Counted from the first letter of the stretch, positions 32,070 to 41,005 are shown. The stretch is DNA of 64,000 bases from Bradyrhizobium sp. LTSP885 (GCF_000938305.1 NZ_JYMT01000043.1:213688-277687), one strand, 5' to 3'. Numbers and translations: made by a program. Notes: generated by a model not told the origin, from the sequence alone.

Positions 32070-33365
32070 ATGCCCGTTCGCCTGGACCGACAGAGCGCCG
32101 ATTTCGACCAGCGATTTCGCGATTTCCTGGCCGCCAAGCGCGAGGTGTCCGCCGACGTCGAGCGCGCCACCCGCGCCATCGTCGACGATGTGGCGGCCCG
32201 CGGCGATGCGGCGCTGCTCGAGGCGACGACAAAGTTCGACCGGCTGACGATCGAGGCGAGCGGCCTGCGCATCACCGCGGCCGAGATCGATGCCGCCGTG
32301 AAAGCCTGCGACGGCAAAATACTCGACGCCCTGAAATTCGCCCGCGACCGGATCGATACCTTCCACCGCCGCCAACTGCCGAAGGACGAACGCTTCACCG
32401 ATGCCGAAGGCGTCGAGCTCGGCTGGCGCTGGAGCGCGGTCGACGCGGTTGGCCTTTACGTGCCCGGCGGCACCGCGGCCTATCCGTCCTCGGTGCTGAT
32501 GAACGCGGTGCCCGCGAAAGTCGCCGGCGTGCCGCGGGTGGTGATGGTGGTGCCGGCGCCGGACGGCAAGCTCAACCCGCTGGTGCTGGCGGCCGCCCAA
32601 CTCGGCGGCGTCTCCGAGATCTACCGCGTCGGTGGCGCGCAGGCGGTGGCCGCGCTGGCCTATGGCACCGCCACGATCGCGCCGGTGGCCAAGATCGTCG
32701 GCCCCGGCAATGCCTATGTCGCCGCGGCGAAACGGCAGGTGTTCGGCAAGGTCGGCATCGACATGATCGCCGGCCCCTCCGAGGTGCTTGTCATCGCCGA
32801 CGACACCGGCAATGCCGACTGGATCGCGGCCGATCTGCTGGCGCAGGCCGAGCATGACGTCAGCGCGCAATCGATCCTGATCACAGACTCTGCGCGGCTC
32901 GCCGCCGATGTCGAGCGCGCCGTCGAGGCGCAGCTCACGACCCTGCCGCGCGAAAACATCGCGCGGACCTCGTGGAACGATTTTGGCGCCGTCATCCAGG
33001 TAGCTCAGCTCGACGACGCGGTCGAGCTTGCGAATGCGATCGCCGCCGAGCATCTGGAGATCATGACCGCCGATCCGGAGGGCCTGTCGAAAAAGGTCCG
33101 CAATGCCGGTGCGATCTTTTTGGGGGCACATACGCCGGAGGCGATCGGTGACTATGTCGGCGGCTCCAACCATGTGCTGCCGACCGCGCGCTCGGCGCGG
33201 TTCTCCTCGGGCCTCGGGGTGCTTGACTTCATGAAGCGAACCTCGATCCTGAAGTGCGGGCCGGAGCAACTTCGTGCGCTCGGGCCCGCCGCGATGACGC
33301 TCGGCCAGGCCGAGGGTCTCGATGCCCATTCACGTTCCGTCGGATTGCGCCTCAACCTCTCATGA
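32070..33365 (+). CDS. hisD: Histidinol dehydrogenase
   Basis: Zinc enzyme oxidising L-histidinol to L-histidine in two NAD-linked steps, last of histidine synthesis, 431 residues. NAD and zinc blocks: GLYVPGGTAAYPSSVLM, GPGNAYVAAAKR, GPSEVLVIAD, QAEHD (zinc Gln/His), AAEHLEI (catalytic Glu/His), GGSNHVLPT (Asp region nearby) and LDAHSRSVGLRL (zinc His). Length is normal. Its stop overlaps the UPF0262 start by 4 nt (ATGA). The rest of the his pathway is not nearby, as usual in alphaproteobacteria. Confidence 0.97.
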   Translation: MPVRLDRQSADFDQRFRDFLAAKREVSADVERATRAIVDDVAARGDAALLEATTKFDRLTIEASGLRITAAEIDAAVKACDGKILDALKFARDRIDTFHRRQLPKDERFTDAEGVELGWRWSAVDAVGLYVPGGTAAYPSSVLMNAVPAKVAGVPRVVMVVPAPDGKLNPLVLAAAQLGGVSEIYRVGGAQAVAALAYGTATIAPVAKIVGPGNAYVAAAKRQVFGKVGIDMIAGPSEVLVIADDTGNADWIAADLLAQAEHDVSAQSILITDSARLAADVERAVEAQLTTLPRENIARTSWNDFGAVIQVAQLDDAVELANAIAAEHLEIMTADPEGLSKKVRNAGAIFLGAHTPEAIGDYVGGSNHVLPTARSARFSSGLGVLDFMKRTSILKCGPEQLRALGPAAMTLGQAEGLDAHSRSVGLRLNLS

Positions 33366-33868
33366 CCAAGTCACCTGCCGACGCGGATTCCAACAATCGC
33401 ATCGTCGCGGTGACGCTCGACGAGGAATCGATCGGCCGTTCCGGGCCCGACATCGAGCACGAACGCGCGATCGCAATCTACGATCTGGTCGAGCAAAATC
33501 TGTTTGCGCCCGAAGGTGCTGACGCCGGCCCCTTCACCTTGCACATTGGGATCACCGGCAACCGGCTGATGTTCGACATCAGGAAAGAGGACGGCTCGCC
33601 CGTGGTGGCGCATCTGTTGTCGCTGACGCCGTTCCGCCGCGTCGTGAAGGACTACTTCATGATCTGCGACAGCTACTACCAGGCGATCCGGACCGCGACG
33701 CCTGACAAGATCGAGGCGATCGACATGGGCCGCCGCGGCATCCACGACGACGGCTCACGCACGCTGCAGGAGCGGCTGAAAGGCAAGGTCCGCGTCGATT
33801 TCGAGACCGCGCGGCGGCTGTTCACGCTGATCACCGTCCTCCACTGGAAGGGCGAGGGCGGACAATGA
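33362..33868 (+). CDS. UPF0262 family protein
   Basis: A 168-residue conserved alphaproteobacterial protein found next to hisD. The signature NRIVAVTLDEESIGRSGPDIEHERAIAIYDLVEQN, then GPFTLHIGITGNRLMFDIR and LTPFRRVVKDYFMICDSYYQAI, is characteristic. The start ATG overlaps the hisD stop by 4 nt, so it is translationally coupled. Function unknown. Confidence 0.92.
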   Translation: MTKSPADADSNNRIVAVTLDEESIGRSGPDIEHERAIAIYDLVEQNLFAPEGADAGPFTLHIGITGNRLMFDIRKEDGSPVVAHLLSLTPFRRVVKDYFMICDSYYQAIRTATPDKIEAIDMGRRGIHDDGSRTLQERLKGKVRVDFETARRLFTLITVLHWKGEGGQ

Positions 33869-33919
33869 TCGGTATGAAGCTTGACGGGGGCGTGCCCCGG
33901 TCGAAAAAAGCCTGATCGC

Positions 33920-34384
33920 ATGGAAGCGCCGCGCGCGCGCACTCCGCAGGCCGTGCTGTTCGCATGCGGTTACAACGCCGTGCGCTCGCCGATGGCTGAA
34001 AGCCTGCTGCAGCAGATGTTTCCGCAGGGCCTCTATGTGCGTTCCGCGGGCGCGAAGAAGGGCGAGCTGGATCCGTTCGCGGTGGCCGTGATGGCCGAAC
34101 TCGGCCAGGACATCTCCCATCACAAGCCGACCACCTTCGAGGAACTGGAGGACTGGGAAGGGCTGAACTTCGACCTCATCATCACGCTCTCGCCGGAAGC
34201 GCATCACAAGGCGCTCGACCTCACCCGCACGCTCGCCGCCGACGTCGAATACTGGCCGACGCATGATCCGACCGGCACCGAAGGCACCCGCGAGCAGAAG
34301 CTCGCCGCCTATCGAGAGGTCTGCGACGGCCTCCTGCTGCGCATCCGCCGCCGCTTCGCCAAGGCCAGCGCCGCCAGCGGATAG
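33920..34384 (+). CDS. Low-molecular-weight phosphatase family protein
   Basis: A 154-residue protein of the LMW protein-tyrosine phosphatase/ArsC fold. The P-loop reads CGYNAVRS (Cys-x5-Arg-Ser), a variant of the canonical CxGNxCRS. The general acid aspartate is in WPTHDPTG near the C-terminus. ATG at 33920 gives the family N-terminus; a TTG at 33881 in frame is less likely. It lies 51 nt after UPF0262 in the conserved hisD cluster. Protein-tyrosine phosphatase or arsenate-reductase-like activity; the single P-loop Cys favours phosphatase. Confidence 0.88.
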   Translation: MEAPRARTPQAVLFACGYNAVRSPMAESLLQQMFPQGLYVRSAGAKKGELDPFAVAVMAELGQDISHHKPTTFEELEDWEGLNFDLIITLSPEAHHKALDLTRTLAADVEYWPTHDPTGTEGTREQKLAAYREVCDGLLLRIRRRFAKASAASG

Positions 34385-34537
34385 CCGACTGTCGCCAGAC
34401 TGACAAACAGCTGTGCTTATGGGGCTTTGCCCCGGTCGGCGACGCGATTCGCGGCCGGTTCCGTGGTTGTGCATCCATGTCGCATCCGATAGGTTCCGCG
34501 CGCGTCCGTCCCCCTAAGTCCCAGCCCAAAAACCTGC

Positions 34538-35167
34538 ATGCTTGGTCGCCCCAAATTCGTTCTTGCTTCCGGTTCGCCGCGGCGGCTGTCGCTGCTCAAC
34601 CAGGCTGGCATCGAGCCCGATGCGCTACGCCCGGCCGATGTCGACGAGACCCCTCGTCGGGGCGAGCTGCCGCGTGCCTGCGCGAACCGCCTCGCGCGCG
34701 CCAAGGCGGACGCGGCGCTGAAGTCGGTGCAGCTCGACGACGATCTGCGCGGCGCGTTCGTCATTGCCGCCGACACCGTGGTTGCGGTCGGCCGCCGCAT
34801 CCTGCCCAAGGCCAATCTGGTCGACGAGGCCGCGCAGTGCCTGCGGCTGTTGTCCGGCCGCAACCACCGCGTCTACACCGCGATCTGCATCGTGACGCCG
34901 AAGGAGGCGTTCCGCCAGCGCCTGGTCGAAACCCGCGTACGCTTCAAGCGGCTCAGTGAGGAAGACATCCAGGCCTATATCGGCTCCGGCGAATGGCGCG
35001 GCAAGGCCGGCGGCTATGCCGTGCAGGGCATCGCCGGATCCTTCGTGGTCAAGATGGTCGGCTCCTATACCAACGTGGTCGGCCTGCCGCTCTACGAGAC
35101 CGTGACCTTGCTCGGCGGCGAAGGATTCCCGATCCGCTACGGCTGGCTCAACGCAGTCGCGGTTTGA
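34538..35167 (+). CDS. maf: Maf-like nucleoside triphosphate pyrophosphatase
   Basis: A 209-residue Maf/HAM1-superfamily house-cleaning pyrophosphatase that hydrolyses non-canonical or canonical nucleoside triphosphates. Signature start KFVLASGSPRRLSLLNQAGI; metal/substrate residues in ADTVVAVGRRILPKA and SGRNHRVYTA. The RLSEEDIQAYIGSGEWRGKAGGYAVQGIAGSFV block carries the E-x2-G-K-A-G-x-Y motif. In many alphaproteobacteria infA precedes maf at this spot; only 153 nt lie between the phosphatase gene and maf here, too short for infA. Confidence 0.95.
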   Translation: MLGRPKFVLASGSPRRLSLLNQAGIEPDALRPADVDETPRRGELPRACANRLARAKADAALKSVQLDDDLRGAFVIAADTVVAVGRRILPKANLVDEAAQCLRLLSGRNHRVYTAICIVTPKEAFRQRLVETRVRFKRLSEEDIQAYIGSGEWRGKAGGYAVQGIAGSFVVKMVGSYTNVVGLPLYETVTLLGGEGFPIRYGWLNAVAV

Positions 35168-35206
35168 GGATTGATAAACCCGGCTCTGGTGCCGCATCTG
35201 CGGTGC

Positions 35207-35339
35207 ACCTCTCCCCTTGTGGGAGAGGTCAAATCGCATCGGAGATGCGATTTGGGTGAGGGGTCTGTCTCCGCGGATAGAGACCCCTCATCCGGCGCGG
35301 ACGATGTCCGCGCCACCTTCTCCCACAAGGGGAGAAGGG
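35207..35339. repeat. Compound palindromic repeat between maf and yacG
   Basis: Outer arms ACCTCTCCCCTTGTGGGAGA and CTTCTCCCACAAGGGGAGAA, with nested hairpins AATCGCATC/GATGCGATT and AGACCCCTCA matching TGAGGGGTCT. About 133 bp, no coding capacity, a dispersed intergenic element type. Confidence 0.85.
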
Positions 35340-35391
35340 TAGAACACGCGGCCGCGTTCTTCATTTCCAATTGATGTAAGCTGCTTCCACC

Positions 35392-35574
35392 ATGACCGAC
35401 CAAGCTCGAAAACCCGCAGCCACCGTGAAGGCCTGCCCGATCTGCCGCAAGCCGGCCGAGCAGGCCTTTCTGCCGTTCTGTTCCCCGCGCTGCCGCGACG
35501 TCGACCTGAACCGCTGGCTGAAGGGCTCCTACGTCGTCCCCGGCCGCGACGATGACGTCGAGGACCCGGATTAG
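35392..35574 (+). CDS. yacG: DNA gyrase inhibitor YacG
   Basis: A 60-residue zinc-finger protein. Zinc ligands CPIC and FCSPRCRDVDLNRWL (C-x2-C...C-x3-C) match YacG exactly, followed by the acidic tail DDDVEDPD. E. coli YacG binds GyrB and inhibits gyrase. It normally follows maf in alphaproteobacteria; here a palindromic repeat separates the two by 224 nt. Confidence 0.93.
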   Translation: MTDQARKPAATVKACPICRKPAEQAFLPFCSPRCRDVDLNRWLKGSYVVPGRDDDVEDPD

Positions 35575-35715
35575 CGTGATTTCCCAACAAGTTGGGAAAA
35601 CCGCGGAACCCGGGCCGCGCCCGGCGAAGCCTTTGACGAAGCCGGGTGGACAGCGCCCTCCGACCTCTCTATAAACCGCCCGCTCGGCTCACGCCTTTTC
35701 AGGCCCGGCCAGCAT

Positions 35716-35791
35716 GCCCAGGTAGCTCAGTTGGTAGAGCATGCGACTGAAAATCGCAGTGTCGGTGGTTCGATCCCGCCCCTGGGCACCA
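35716..35791 (+). tRNA. tRNA-Phe (GAA)
   Basis: 76 nt including encoded CCA. Acceptor GCCCAGG/CCTGGGC, anticodon stem TGCGA/TCGCA with loop CTGAAAA (anticodon GAA), and T-loop TTCGATC. Not followed by an integrase or a visible repeat of its 3' end. Confidence 0.95.
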
Positions 35792-36066
35792 TTTAAGTGT
35801 GAGGCTGCGACGGAGTCGTTCGAAGGATACTTCGCGGCTCTTATCGCGATGGCAGGCGATCGATGGCGCTTGAACGAGCAGTCCTGATTGCACACCGCCA
35901 GCGGATCGAGGCGTTGCGGGCCTGGCCATGCGAAATGGCGCACGAGAGCATTCCGGCCGGTCCTGACGGCGATCCCATGCGGAGCGCACACAGCCCTTCC
36001 GGTTTTGCGCGGACCGGCCTTTGCCCCAACGCGGGACGTGCCACAAACCTCGCCTGCAGCCACACG

Positions 36067-36369
36067 ATGGCGCGCTACGTATTGCGCGACGCGATCATGC
36101 TGCTGTCGGGCGACGGCGAAGAAGCCGCGGTTGCCGCCCTGCATGAACTTGAACAAGCGGTCAGCCTGCTCGACCATCGCCGCTACGATGCGGAAAGCCG
36201 ATGGGCAGGCGCCAGACTGGTGAAGGCGGACGGCACGCCGGAACAAGGCGAAATCGCCGCTCTCGTCGCCGAGCACCGCGCCTGTGTGAGACGCGCAGGC
36301 GAACTCCGCGATTATGTGCTACGTCGCATCGACGTTGCACTTAGCCGCGCGGACATCAGCTCGGCGTAG
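36067..36369 (+). CDS. Small helical hypothetical protein (uncertain)
   Basis: A 100-residue frame from the ATG at 36067 (MARYVLRDAIMLLSGDGEEAAVAALHELEQAVSLLDHRRYDAESRWAG...) with regular helical, charged composition and coherent third-position GC. The frame extends upstream to 35863, but that part is Pro/Cys-rich and unlike a real N-terminus. No strong ribosome site, no family recognised. The opposite strand is also open but runs through tRNA-Phe and is rejected. The stretch 35792-36066 otherwise shows nothing recognisable. Confidence 0.4.
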   Translation: MARYVLRDAIMLLSGDGEEAAVAALHELEQAVSLLDHRRYDAESRWAGARLVKADGTPEQGEIAALVAEHRACVRRAGELRDYVLRRIDVALSRADISSA

Positions 36370-36458
36370 GTTGGCGTACTTTCGACCGCTCATTATTCAG
36401 AGTTACGAGAGTTACGGTGACGCCCCGCGCGGAGCGAACCCGGTCGCGGCCCTGTAAT

Positions 36459-36932
36459 CTACAATTCCATATGCACGATCTCGATCGGCTCGCCGCCGAG
36501 GCCGTGAGAGAAATGACCCATGCCGACGCTTCTAAAGCCATGCTTTTGGTAGAAGCCTTCGGCATTGATTGTCGCCTCGAGCTTGATTGGCCCGTGATGG
36601 TTCAGCCTCGCCTGGGTGATTCCGATCTCGAGCAGCCGCCGACCGAGTCCAGCACCGGCAGCATCCGGCAAGATGAACAACCGGGTGACTTCGCCCGGCT
36701 CGGCGTCAACAAATCCAACGATGACGCCGTCGCGCACGCATACGGTCATTCGTCCTCTCGCGATGAGCTCTTCGTAAAATGCCGGTGTGCGCGCGCCCAT
36801 CCAATTCTCGATTTGATCCCGAGAGTAAGAGGCCGCGCCAAGGCCGCCGATCGAGGCCTTCGTAATGTTGAAGACCGTCTCCGCGTCGTCACGGCGCGCG
36901 GGCCTGAAGGAAAAGTCGACGTCGCGTGTCAT
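36459..36932 (-). CDS. GNAT acetyltransferase
   Basis: A 157-residue Gcn5-related N-acetyltransferase. Start TRDVDFSFRPARRDDAETVFNITKASI; acetyl-CoA loop VTRLFILPDAAGAGLGRRLLEIGI (the D-A-A-G-A-G-L-G-R motif A); then INAEGFYQKHGFRSVGMGHF, motif B. The C-terminus reads PIEIVHMEL. Monocistronic on the minus strand. Substrate unknown. Confidence 0.9.
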   Translation of the reverse strand: MTRDVDFSFRPARRDDAETVFNITKASIGGLGAASYSRDQIENWMGARTPAFYEELIARGRMTVCVRDGVIVGFVDAEPGEVTRLFILPDAAGAGLGRRLLEIGITQARLNHHGPIKLEATINAEGFYQKHGFRSVGMGHFSHGLGGEPIEIVHMEL

Positions 36933-37046
36933 GAGAAGCGGACTCCAGCTCAGCTCTTGTACTTTCCAAAGCTTTGCGAGATTGCCTGGGCCTGGTCAAT
37001 CCACCCGGCGGCACTGCCATTGATGCCGCCTACATCGCAAGCAAGC

Positions 37047-37116
37047 GTAGCCCGGATGAGCGGGGCGACATCCCGGTTCTTCCTGTCCCGCATATCGCTT
37101 CGCTCATGCGGACTAC
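37047..37116. repeat. Degenerate GTAGCCCGGATGA-type palindromic repeat
   Basis: Left end GTAGCCCGGATGAGCG and right end CGCTTCGCTCATGCGGACTAC are imperfect inverted repeats related to 18557-18643. It lies between the GNAT and caspase-like genes. Confidence 0.65.
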
Positions 37117-37120
37117 TTTC

Positions 37121-38275
37121 TCACTCCACACTCCGCTTCCAATATCCCGTCCCCAGCTTCCCCGTGATCACGGCGATGGTGTCGCGGATCTCGTACGAGC
37201 CGCCGTCGCTGTAATCCTTCGGCAGGCCCTTGAGCGGGTGCAGCGTCCAGCGGCCGTTCGCGGCGGTGACGGTGCCCTCATGAGATTGCACGGCGCGGCC
37301 GCCTTCGGCATGGAATTTGTAGCTGCCGTCGGCCATGATCCGCCAGATCCAGCGCGACTGGCCGCGGCCATCAGGCACCATGATCTCCCAGGTGCCGACC
37401 AGCGCCGGATCGATTGCGGATGGCGACGCGGGCAGCGCTGGAGCCGCAACCGCAGGCATCGCATTCGCCTGCGTCGTGCCGGCCGAACCCGGCGAGGGCA
37501 GGCCGGCCAGGTAGATCGCCTTGCGCGACAGCGAGCCGTACACGAAGGGCTGCTGCGCGTTGCGCGTCGCCTCCATCACGTCGTCGCGGACGTTGCGGAA
37601 CATGAAGGTAACCTCGACGCCGGGCGTCTCGATATTGCGCAGCAGGGCCGCGGTGAACGGGCTGTTGTGTCCGTCGCCGTCGAGCGCGGTGGTGCCGTCG
37701 CGGGCGGCATAGGCGACCAGCACGTTGCCGACCGGCTCGATGCGGCCGAGTCCGCCGCTCACCGCCGCCCGCGTCGCCAGCGCCCGGTTCATCTTGGCGG
37801 CGAACGGATTGTTGCGGCAGGCGTCGAGGACGACGAGCCCGAGGCTCGTGGTGTCAGTGACCTGCAGCATCACGCTCTGCAGGCTGATGGCTTCGTTCGC
37901 TGCGTCGGTATCGCGCTTCAGCTCTGCATCGACCGGGATCAGCCAGTTCTCGCCGTTGATCTCCATGCCATGGCCGGCGAAATACACCGCGGCCATCTCG
38001 GCGCCGGCGGCATCGCGCCCGAGCGCGATCAAGCCGCGCCGCATCTCGTCGAAAGTGCCGTTGGCGATCAGGGTGACCGTGAAGCCGAGCCGTCTCAACG
38101 CCGCGGCGACATCGCCGGCATCATTGGGCGGATTGGAGAGTGCCGGCACGCTTCGGTAGGCGCCGTTGCCGATCACCAGCGCAACGCGTCGGCCGTCAGC
38201 CGCGGCGGACGCTGAGGCGAAACCTGCAAGCGCCGCGGCAACGGCCAATCCAGAAATGAACCCGCGTCGATTCAT
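37121..38275 (-). CDS. Secreted caspase-like protein (peptidase C14, metacaspase/orthocaspase type)
   Basis: A 384-residue protein. An N-terminal twin-arginine-like signal (MNRRGFISGLAVAAALAGFASASAAA) is followed by the caspase p20 domain: RRVALVIGNGAYRSVPALSNPPNDAGDVAAAL, catalytic His in VYFAGHGMEI and catalytic Cys in VVLDACRNNPF. The basic-P1 acidic pocket region appears to be present (AYAARDGTTALDGDGHNSPFTAALL). A C-terminal beta-rich domain of about 100 residues (ALVGTWEIMVPDGRGQSRWIWRIMADGSYKFHAEGG) resembles lipocalin-like add-ons. Cleavage after Arg/Lys is expected for the family. Periplasmic location and role are inferred; no obvious partner is adjacent. Confidence 0.9.
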   Translation of the reverse strand: MNRRGFISGLAVAAALAGFASASAAADGRRVALVIGNGAYRSVPALSNPPNDAGDVAAALRRLGFTVTLIANGTFDEMRRGLIALGRDAAGAEMAAVYFAGHGMEINGENWLIPVDAELKRDTDAANEAISLQSVMLQVTDTTSLGLVVLDACRNNPFAAKMNRALATRAAVSGGLGRIEPVGNVLVAYAARDGTTALDGDGHNSPFTAALLRNIETPGVEVTFMFRNVRDDVMEATRNAQQPFVYGSLSRKAIYLAGLPSPGSAGTTQANAMPAVAAPALPASPSAIDPALVGTWEIMVPDGRGQSRWIWRIMADGSYKFHAEGGRAVQSHEGTVTAANGRWTLHPLKGLPKDYSDGGSYEIRDTIAVITGKLGTGYWKRSVE

Positions 38276-38353
38276 GCCGGCCCTGATCAGACGTGACGGG
38301 CCTTATGCTAGCTCAGCCGGCGCGACGCGGCCACGGAAACGGCAAGGCGCGTG

Positions 38354-39595
38354 TCAGGCCACCTTCGCCGTCGGCGCCCAGACGTTGGGGGGCGCCGGCT
38401 CCGCGGGCAACAGCCTTGCGCCGGCGGTGCCCGTCATGGACATCGTGATCTCGTGGATATCCTGCACCGACCGGCTCATCGAGAAGCGCGGATAGAGCTC
38501 GTCAAACGTCGCCGCGGTCGCCGCTTGGGCTGTGGCAGGATCGGCCAGCACGGCCTCGACGGCGGCGGCAACGCTCGCGGCGTTCTGGTCCTGGCCGAAG
38601 CTGTAGCGGGCGAGGTGCGGCATATGGGCGGCCGAGAAGCTATTGGTGTCGAACACCGGCACGGTGCCGGCGCCGAGCGCGAAGAACACCCGGTCATGCA
38701 TTGATAGGTCGACATTGGGATTGAGCGAGACGGCTGCGAGATAGCTGCCGAGGCCCTCGCGCATCGCTTCGAACGGCATCGCGCCGAGGATACGGGCGTG
38801 CCGTCCCTTGCCTGCGAGATCGTCCCAGCCGCCGCCGATGAAATCGACGGGATAGTCGAGCAGCACCGCGCCGACCTCGCGGCTGCGCACCGCCCGCGTG
38901 TAGTTATCGAGCCGGGTGAGGATCGTATTGAACACGTCGCGGCCGGGCGTCAGGTAGACCATATGCTCGGCGGCAACCCGGACGATGATCTCGGGAAATG
39001 TGCTGCAGAACTTGCCGCGCGCTTCGGCGATCGCATCGAACAGGATGGCGAACAGCTTTGGTGGCATCGTCGTGCGGTAGGTGCGTTCCAGCTCTGCCGG
39101 ATTCCAGCCGGATTTGGCAAAGACCAGCCGGCCGTTGCGTTTCTCGGGCGGCAGGGCGCCGAAGAAACCCGGATCGGGAATGCCCATATGGGTTGCGAAG
39201 ACAGCGCCATTGGCCCGCAGATGATCGCGGTTGAATGCAGCGTGGTCCGGAAACACGTAGCCATGCGCGAGATAGCGGCTCTCGAGCCCATGGCGCCGCG
39301 CGTAATAGGACGGGTGGTCGCAAAACCAGGTGAAGCAGGGGATTTGAGCCTCGTCCCAGAACAGCTTCTTGTCGTTGGTGTAGAGCTCGAGCCCGATCCC
39401 GGAAAAGCCGATCGCCATCGTCTCGGCGCGCCGCGGCAACAGGGCGGTGAGCCGGGCCGGCGTCTCGGGGGCCAGCAGATTGAGCATCTGCACCTCGTGC
39501 CCGAGGCGGTCGAACTCGGCGCCCACCATCGCGAGGATGCCGTGCAATGAATCATAGGTCGTCTTGTTCGTTGTCAGGATCGCGATGACGGACAT
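38354..39595 (-). CDS. CgeB-like glycosyltransferase
   Basis: A 413-residue cytosolic GT-B-type transferase resembling CgeB/spore-maturation-type proteins. N-terminal Rossmann-like MSVIAILTTNKTTYDSLHGIL; the acceptor half includes FWDEAQIPCFTWFCDHPSYYARR and IGFSGIGLELY. The nucleotide-sugar half has SLNPNVDLSMHDRVFFALGAGTVPVFDTNSF, the E/N-x-R-x-F/E-x-L/M-A-x-G-x3 block typical of CgeB. GGGGAGA precedes the ATG at 39595. It is divergent from the UDP-galactopyranose mutase gene, so galactofuranosyl transfer is a reasonable guess. Confidence 0.85.
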   Translation of the reverse strand: MSVIAILTTNKTTYDSLHGILAMVGAEFDRLGHEVQMLNLLAPETPARLTALLPRRAETMAIGFSGIGLELYTNDKKLFWDEAQIPCFTWFCDHPSYYARRHGLESRYLAHGYVFPDHAAFNRDHLRANGAVFATHMGIPDPGFFGALPPEKRNGRLVFAKSGWNPAELERTYRTTMPPKLFAILFDAIAEARGKFCSTFPEIIVRVAAEHMVYLTPGRDVFNTILTRLDNYTRAVRSREVGAVLLDYPVDFIGGGWDDLAGKGRHARILGAMPFEAMREGLGSYLAAVSLNPNVDLSMHDRVFFALGAGTVPVFDTNSFSAAHMPHLARYSFGQDQNAASVAAAVEAVLADPATAQAATAATFDELYPRFSMSRSVQDIHEITMSMTGTAGARLLPAEPAPPNVWAPTAKVA

Positions 39596-39802
39596 GGTCG
39601 ATGGGTCTCCCCGCGTGTTGCCGCTCGCGCGACGTCGTCTTGCGTGCTCTCCGTTGAACGGTCGAGACGGCCGTTCCGGGCTCGGAATTATCAGGCGCAG
39701 CAGCATTTATTGCGCCCGAACTACCGTGCTGCCACGTTGAAGGTCCATCGGGATTCGTGGCGGGGCATCGCCCGGGGCCGACATGCGGGGGGCGGGGGCC
39801 AG

Positions 39803-41005
39803 ATGCAGCTTGATAGCTTCGACGTCGTCGTGGTGGGCACGGGCTTTTTCGGCGCTGTGATCGCGGAGCAGGTGGCGAGCCAGCTCGGCCGTTCGGTCTG
39901 CGTGCTCGACCGCCGGCCCCATATCGGTGGCAACGCCTATTCGGAAGCTGATTCCGACAGCGGCGTCGAGGTGCATCGCTACGGCACCCACATCTTCCAC
40001 ACCAATTCAGAGACCGTGTGGCGCTATCTGCACCGCTTCACCGAGTTCACCGACTATCGCCACCGCGTCTTCACGGTGGCAAAGGGCCGCGTCTATTCGA
40101 TGCCGATCAACCTGTCGACGGTGTGCGCGGCGTTCGGCCGGATCATGACGCCGCAACAGGCCCGCGCGGCGATCGCAGCCGAGGCGGAGGCCCATGGTGT
40201 AGCTGGCGTCCACAACCTCGAGGACAAGGCGATCGCTTCGGTCGGCCGCACGCTCTACGATCTCCTGATCCGCGGCTATACGCAGAAGCAATGGCAGACC
40301 GATCCGCGCGAGCTGTCGGCCGATATTATCGGCCGCCTGCCGGTCCGGTTCTCCTTCGACGACCGCTATTTCGCCGACCGCCATGAAGGCATGCCGGTCG
40401 ACGGCTACACCGCGATCTTCCGCCGGATGCTCGATCATCCGAAGATCTCGGTTCAGCTCGGCGTCGACTATTTCGACGTCGCCGATCAGATCACGCCGCA
40501 GCAGCTCGTCATTTATACGGGGCCGATCGATCGTTTCTTCGGCTACGCTTGCGGCCATCTCGGCTGGCGCACCGTCGACTTCGAACGCGAGGTGCATGAC
40601 GTCGCCGACTTCCAGGGCGCCTCCGTCATCAACTACGCCGACGAGGATGTGCCCTTCACCCGTATCCACGAATTCAGGCATTTGCATCCGGAGCGCGCGC
40701 ATACGCAAGCCAGGACGACGATCTACCGCGAATATTCCCGCTTTGCCCGCCGCGAAGACGAGCCGTATTATCCGATCAATACCGCCGCCGACCGGGCAAT
40801 GCTGGCGTCCTATCACGCGATGACGTCCTCGCATCCGAACGTCATCTTCGGCGGCCGGCTCGGCTCCTACAAATATCTCGACATGCACCAGGCGATCGGG
40901 GCCGCGCTCAAGACCTTCGAGCACGAGGTCGAGCCGATCCTCGGCGGCCAGCCGGCCGAGCTTCGCGAGGTGCGCGACGCGAACCTGTCGCTCCAACCAG
41001 CTTAG
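39803..41005 (+). CDS. glf: UDP-galactopyranose mutase
   Basis: Flavoenzyme interconverting UDP-galactopyranose and UDP-galactofuranose, 400 residues. FAD motif FDVVVVGTGFFGAVIAEQVA, then LDRRPHIGGNAYSEAD and RYGTHIFHT. The substrate-loop region has SMPINLSTVCAAFG, the YTQKQW motif and substrate Tyr/Arg in VIYTGPIDRFFGY and YREYSRFA. The start at 39803 has a GGGGGCGGGGG stretch upstream and gives the family N-terminus. It supplies donors for galactofuranose in surface polysaccharide; the divergent CgeB-like transferase gene is a plausible user. Confidence 0.95.
   Translation: MQLDSFDVVVVGTGFFGAVIAEQVASQLGRSVCVLDRRPHIGGNAYSEADSDSGVEVHRYGTHIFHTNSETVWRYLHRFTEFTDYRHRVFTVAKGRVYSMPINLSTVCAAFGRIMTPQQARAAIAAEAEAHGVAGVHNLEDKAIASVGRTLYDLLIRGYTQKQWQTDPRELSADIIGRLPVRFSFDDRYFADRHEGMPVDGYTAIFRRMLDHPKISVQLGVDYFDVADQITPQQLVIYTGPIDRFFGYACGHLGWRTVDFEREVHDVADFQGASVINYADEDVPFTRIHEFRHLHPERAHTQARTTIYREYSRFARREDEPYYPINTAADRAMLASYHAMTSSHPNVIFGGRLGSYKYLDMHQAIGAALKTFEHEVEPILGGQPAELREVRDANLSLQPA

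Noticed and set aside
31566..33329. 587-residue frame antisense to hisD
   Set aside because: Shadow of hisD crossing the repeat 31857-31979; no motifs.
35689..36276. Leftward frame covering tRNA-Phe
   Set aside because: It is translated through the tRNA gene and ends in a typical tRNA-shadow peptide.
35716..36400. tRNA-Phe as an integration site
   Set aside because: No integrase, no second copy of the tRNA 3' end within reach and no composition change downstream.
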